From: Gammaproteobacteria bacterium
Lineage (GTDB): Bacteria > Pseudomonadota > Gammaproteobacteria > Thiohalobacterales > Thiohalobacteraceae
Direction of reading: 5' to 3'
DNA length: 64,000 nucleotides
Assembly (NCBI GenBank): GCA_019911805.1
Contig: JAIOJV010000077.1
Span: 186,001-250,000 of the forward strand
Below are positions 60,828 through 64,000 of the stretch, one piece after another (position 1 is the stretch's first letter; every line of letters starts with the position of its first letter). The position numbers and the translations under genes are program-made. The notes beneath the pieces are model-generated. The model had not been told where the DNA came from, did no database searches, and saw nothing but the letters and a program-made list of their open reading frames with translations.

Positions 60828-61928
60828 ATGGAAGCAATACAGCCACTTTTGCAAGATTATCGTATCGGAGAGATGCAGCTTGAGAATCGGGTGGTTATGG
60901 CGCCTCTGACCCGTAGCCGGGCAGATAATGCCGGCAAGGTGGCGACCGATATGATGGCCGAGTACTACAGCCAGAGAGCTTCTGCCGGCCTGATTATTAC
61001 TGAGGGTTCTCAGATATCGGAGCGGGCCGTTGGGTATATTAATACACCGGGTATTCATTCTGCTGAACAGGTCGAAGGCTGGAAGAAAGTAACCGCGGCA
61101 GTACATGCCAAGGGTGGGAAGATATTTATCCAGCTGTGGCATGTGGGTCGTATGTCACATCCGGATTTTCACAATGGCGAGCTGCCGCTGTCGGCCTCTG
61201 CCATCAACCCGAACTCTGAATCGTTTACGCCTGAGGGATTCAAAGATACGGTGACGCCTAAAGCCATGACGATCGATGAGATAAAACAGACCATCAGTGA
61301 TTACGGTCGGGCCGCAAACAATGCCATGGCAGCAGGATTTGATGGGGTGGAGATCCATTCATCCAACGGTTATCTACTGCATCAGTTTTTCAGCGGAACA
61401 TCGAATGTGAGAACGGATGAATACGGTGGCTCCATAGAAAACAGGGCTAAAATACTTTTTGAGGTCATCGACGAGATAAAGAAATATGTGCCTGAAAACC
61501 GTATTGGTTTGAGACTTAACCCGTCACTTCACGGGATCTTTGGTATGACTCTTGATGAAGAAAGCATCCCCACTTTCGACTATATCGTAAGGGCACTCAA
61601 TAACTACAATCTGGCTTACCTGCATCTATCAGAACCATTTAACGATGTCACCGATGTGCCCGGAGCCGAACCCAATATAGCCGAACATTACCGACCGCTA
61701 TATCAAGGGACCTTGATAATCAATACTGCCTTTACCAGGAAAACGGGTAATCAAGTTATTGCTGATGGCCTGGCTGATCTGGTGGCCTTTGGCAAGCTGT
61801 TCATCTCAAACCCGGATCTTGTCGAACGGTTTGAGGCGGAGGCGGAAACAGCAGACTGGGATGAGGATACATTTTATACCGCAGGTCCCAAGGGTTATAC
61901 AGACTACCCTTCACTCCAGAAATCTTAG
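60828..61928 (+). CDS. Old Yellow Enzyme family NADH:flavin oxidoreductase (alkene reductase, NemA-like)
   Basis: 366 residues with CGGAG before the ATG. TIM-barrel FMN enzyme: NRVVMAPLTRSRAD, IITEGSQIS, IFIQLWHVGRMSHP, GFDGVEIHSSNGYLLHQFFS with the substrate-binding His-Asn type pair (HSSN), and DEYGGSIENRA. OYE enzymes reduce activated C=C bonds, quinones and nitro-esters with NAD(P)H. Base composition is clearly less GC-rich than in flanking genes and codon choice uses more A/T-ending codons, which suggests acquisition. Confidence 0.93.
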   Translation: MEAIQPLLQDYRIGEMQLENRVVMAPLTRSRADNAGKVATDMMAEYYSQRASAGLIITEGSQISERAVGYINTPGIHSAEQVEGWKKVTAAVHAKGGKIFIQLWHVGRMSHPDFHNGELPLSASAINPNSESFTPEGFKDTVTPKAMTIDEIKQTISDYGRAANNAMAAGFDGVEIHSSNGYLLHQFFSGTSNVRTDEYGGSIENRAKILFEVIDEIKKYVPENRIGLRLNPSLHGIFGMTLDEESIPTFDYIVRALNNYNLAYLHLSEPFNDVTDVPGAEPNIAEHYRPLYQGTLIINTAFTRKTGNQVIADGLADLVAFGKLFISNPDLVERFEAEAETADWDEDTFYTAGPKGYTDYPSLQKS

Positions 61929-62109
61929 TCTGACTTATGTGTGCGCTCGTCCCACCACCCTATGTACGATGGCGTACAGACAGCAACGAATCATGCAGCT
62001 ATCCTTACGCATGTACCCAGAGTTTTAATAAGTTCGCTGCAGGGCTATATCACAGTACTTTCATACTGGCAGGAAGGCATTTCCACGCTCACCAGGAAGG
62101 AGCATCACT

Positions 62110-62670
62110 ATGAACAGCGTACGAAGTCACTATTTCGCAGTCATCGTCGCTACGCTAGCGGTCGTCTCGATGAGCACGATGGATCTGGCAAGCGCGGCAA
62201 CAGCGGAGGATTTGGACCGGGATTCCCGCCAGGCCTTGGAGACGCTCTATAAAGCCACGCCTGTTGCCAAGACCCTGGGACAATCCGCCAAGGCGGTGTT
62301 GGTCTTCCCGAATATCGTGCAGGCCGGGCTGGTCTTCGGCGGCGCCTATGGCGAAGGTGTGTTGATGAAGGGCTCGAAGGTCGTCGATTACTATAACTCG
62401 GTTACCGGCTCCTGGGGCCTTCAGATCGGTGCGCAATCGTATGGATATGCCGTATTTCTCATGACCGATAAGGCGGTTCGTTATATCGAAGAGACGAAAG
62501 GCTGGGAGATCGGCGTAGGCCCGACCGTGGTTATGGTGGATGAAGGCATCGCAAAGAATCTTTCGACATCCACGCTGAAGGATGATGCCTATGCCTTTAT
62601 CTTCAGCCAGCAGGGATTGATGGCGGGTATCAGCATAGAAGGAACGAAGATTTCCCGCATCAATCGATAA
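62110..62670 (+). CDS. SYLF-domain lipid-binding protein (YSC84-related), exported
   Basis: 186 residues, AAGGAG before the ATG. Signal peptide to about residue 29 (LASAATAEDL), then a SYLF/YSC84 domain: AKAVLVFPNIVQAGLVFGGAYGEGVL, SVTGSWGLQIGAQSYGYAVFLMTDKA and AYAFIFSQQGLMAGISIEGTKIS. Family members bind phosphoinositides in eukaryotes; bacterial ones are exported proteins of unknown role. GC content returns to the window norm here. Confidence 0.9.
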   Translation: MNSVRSHYFAVIVATLAVVSMSTMDLASAATAEDLDRDSRQALETLYKATPVAKTLGQSAKAVLVFPNIVQAGLVFGGAYGEGVLMKGSKVVDYYNSVTGSWGLQIGAQSYGYAVFLMTDKAVRYIEETKGWEIGVGPTVVMVDEGIAKNLSTSTLKDDAYAFIFSQQGLMAGISIEGTKISRINR

Positions 62671-62890
62671 CCAGACAGAGGGGCGGACATACACCGCGCC
62701 CGCCTTCCTGTTCGGATGTTGACCTATCCTGGGAACCGTAGCGCCAATGAGCAAAGCGGAGGTTCAGAGTCAGTACCGAGAGGATCTATCCCAGCCCTGT
62801 TTTTGACAACTAGTCCCGGCATGGCGTACGCCGTAGCCGGACAATGGAAAGGGTATATGGAAGCGGGCTCTGTCAATCGCTCAAAGAAGA

Positions 62891-63535
62891 TTGCTGACTG
62901 ATCCGGACGCTTCTGGCATGGTCGAGGGCGAGCGTTTCAACAGCATTTCGCATCTCGTTGGGGCCGCACTGGCACTCGCGGGTGCGGTTGTGCTGGTAGT
63001 AGTGGCGTCGCGTGGTGATGATACGAGCCGTATTGTGTCATTCACTATATATGGGGTCACGCTGTTTCTCCTGTATTTGATTTCAACGCTCTATCACGGT
63101 CTGTCACCGGGGCGCGCGAAGCGCGTATTTCGTATATTCGATCATCAGGCGATTTACCTTTTGATTGCCGGCAGTTACACGCCGTTTACACTGATCACGC
63201 TGAACGGAGTAGCGGGTTGGTGGATGTTCGGCGCGATCTGGGGATTGGCGGTATTCGGGTTGGTGCTCGATGCGATACCGCGACGGGGCGCACGGGTGTT
63301 ACCGATAGTGATTTATCTGGTGATGGGCTGGCTGATTGTGCTGGAGATCGATCCTCTGCTTGCGGTATTGCCGCGTGCCGGCTTCATCTGGCTTCTGGTC
63401 GGCGGCATTTTTTATTCATCTGGCATTGTATTTTACGCACTCGATACGCGTTACCCCTGGATGCATGGGGTATGGCATCTATTCGTACTGGCCGGCAGCA
63501 TCAGTCACTATGTGGCGATCCTGGTCTATGTCTGA
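62891..63535 (+). CDS. Hemolysin III family (PAQR/YqfA-like) membrane protein
   Basis: 214 residues from TTG 62891; ATG 62918 is an alternative with a poor ribosome site. Seven membrane helices with the family's metal-site pattern: ISHLVGAALAL, LISTLYHGLSPGRAKRVFRIFDHQAIYLLIAGSYTPF, and C-terminal HGVWHLFVLAGSISHYVAIL. Members of this hydrolase-like membrane family include YqfA and adiponectin receptors; function in bacteria is membrane-lipid related at best guess. Confidence 0.9.
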   Translation: MLTDPDASGMVEGERFNSISHLVGAALALAGAVVLVVVASRGDDTSRIVSFTIYGVTLFLLYLISTLYHGLSPGRAKRVFRIFDHQAIYLLIAGSYTPFTLITLNGVAGWWMFGAIWGLAVFGLVLDAIPRRGARVLPIVIYLVMGWLIVLEIDPLLAVLPRAGFIWLLVGGIFYSSGIVFYALDTRYPWMHGVWHLFVLAGSISHYVAILVYV

Positions 63536-63898
63536 GCATGAGGCTCTGATGTATCGATCATCGTGACAAACAAGCTTGTGAATCAATCGCAAGGCAATTG
63601 GTGAAGTCATTGCGATGAGTGGGCCACGCTCGACATGATAAGGACATTCGAGTGAAGCTGCGGTTTCCTCGGGGCACGGCCGCGACCCTGCCTCCCGAGG
63701 GCGATTGTTGACAAGAAGCCGTCTATATTTTCCCTGATAACCTCGATATCTGCCAAAACGGTGCTGGACATCGGGAGTAGGTAGGTCGCAGGTCGTTGAA
63801 TTATAAGCTCGTGGTATACGCCATCGGAAAATGCCGGCCATCAGGCCGGCATTGGGCTGAACCCACTGAATACGAAAGGGGAGGTTGCCATCGGCAGC
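63536..63898. other. Intergenic region before the last gene
   Basis: About 360 bp. The only structure seen is a perfect hairpin, AATGCCGGCC (63830-63839) / GGCCGGCATT (63844-63853), 45 bp before the start of the last gene; on the minus strand it is followed by TTTTCC. No gene is called. Confidence 0.45.
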
Positions 63899-64000
63899 AT
63901 GGAATCCGTATTTTTGGCACGTAAGCGCCATACACTGCATGGCGATCAGGATACCGAGTTGCTTCGCTCTGAATTATTCAGTATCGAGCAACTGAAGCGT
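63899..64000 (+). CDS. N-terminus of a probable cyclic beta-1,2-glucan synthase (NdvB-like), partial
   Basis: From ATG 63899 the frame is open for 34 codons to the window end. It contains ELLRSELFSIEQLKR, which resembles the conserved opening of very large NdvB/ChvB cyclic glucan synthases, where a SELFS-x-EQLE stretch precedes the glycosyltransferase. A GGGGAGG site lies 14 nt upstream, rather far. Identification rests on this short stretch only. Confidence 0.5.
   Translation, partial: MESVFLARKRHTLHGDQDTELLRSELFSIEQLKR

Overview
The window reads as chromosomal DNA of a GC-rich, free-living gammaproteobacterium. The signs are a YggX protein, a YqjD/YqjE/YqjK-like trio, an fdsGBACD-type formate dehydrogenase operon, a PA2779/PA2778 pair and an outer-membrane FadL-type channel. 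The gene content points to aerobic or microaerobic C1 metabolism plus nitric-oxide respiration. I cannot name the genus from sequence alone.

Positions 1-10.8 kb form a C1 oxidation block. A minus-strand group (pterin-binding DHPS-like protein, DmrB/AfpA-like flavoprotein, PTPS-family enzyme) is of the kind that makes tetrahydromethanopterin-type cofactors. It is followed by a sigma-54 activator of the AcoR type. Divergent from this activator lies fdsG-fdsB-fdsA-fdhD-fdsD, with a good -24/-12 promoter and a paired 12-bp direct repeat in the intergenic region. The likely logic is formaldehyde to formate on a pterin carrier, then formate to CO2 and NADH. From 10.8 to 15.1 kb come a lipoyl H-like protein with its dihydrolipoamide dehydrogenase, a FadL-family porin and an OsmC protein.

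From 15.8 to 24.7 kb is a respiratory block: heme O synthase, a FixL/FixJ-like two-component pair preceded by a 230-bp tandem duplication of the kinase 5' end, a CuA subunit and a heme-copper subunit I whose residues (H-x3-E instead of the Tyr motif, and Met where the second low-spin heme His belongs) mark it as an sNOR-type NO reductase (norSY) rather than an oxidase, and a CcoI-like copper P-type ATPase.

From 24.7 to 29.5 kb are small stress/envelope genes, an MsbA-like ABC exporter and dodecin. From 29.7 to 42.1 kb is a type I secretion locus: HlyB-like ABC, HlyD-like fusion protein, a small exported protein and a 2647-residue RTX protein with an N-terminal lipase-type domain. No TolC is present.

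From 42.5 to 45.9 kb is a DsrE-like protein facing an operon of yggX, a CCAEP-tail radical SAM protein and an ATP-grasp protein. From 46.1 to 51.7 kb are two PA2779-family proteins around a PA2778 cysteine peptidase, a TLC-type (ATP/ADP translocase family) transporter and two convergent, overlapping serine hydrolases. From 52.1 to 60.0 kb come an exported dikinase with glucan-water-dikinase domain order, tRNA-Ser(GGA), an amylo-1,6-glucosidase-type debranching enzyme and a TVP38/flavoprotein fusion. The last 4 kb hold a lower-GC Old Yellow Enzyme gene, a YSC84/SYLF protein, a hemolysin III family protein and the start of a probable cyclic beta-glucan synthase.

A family of short non-coding elements with GGCCACGGAAGCACACGG-type inverted ends is scattered through intergenic DNA (about 12.9, 29.0, 42.2, 47.5 and 51.8 kb). 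Two of the copies carry a second nested hairpin element inserted in opposite orientations.
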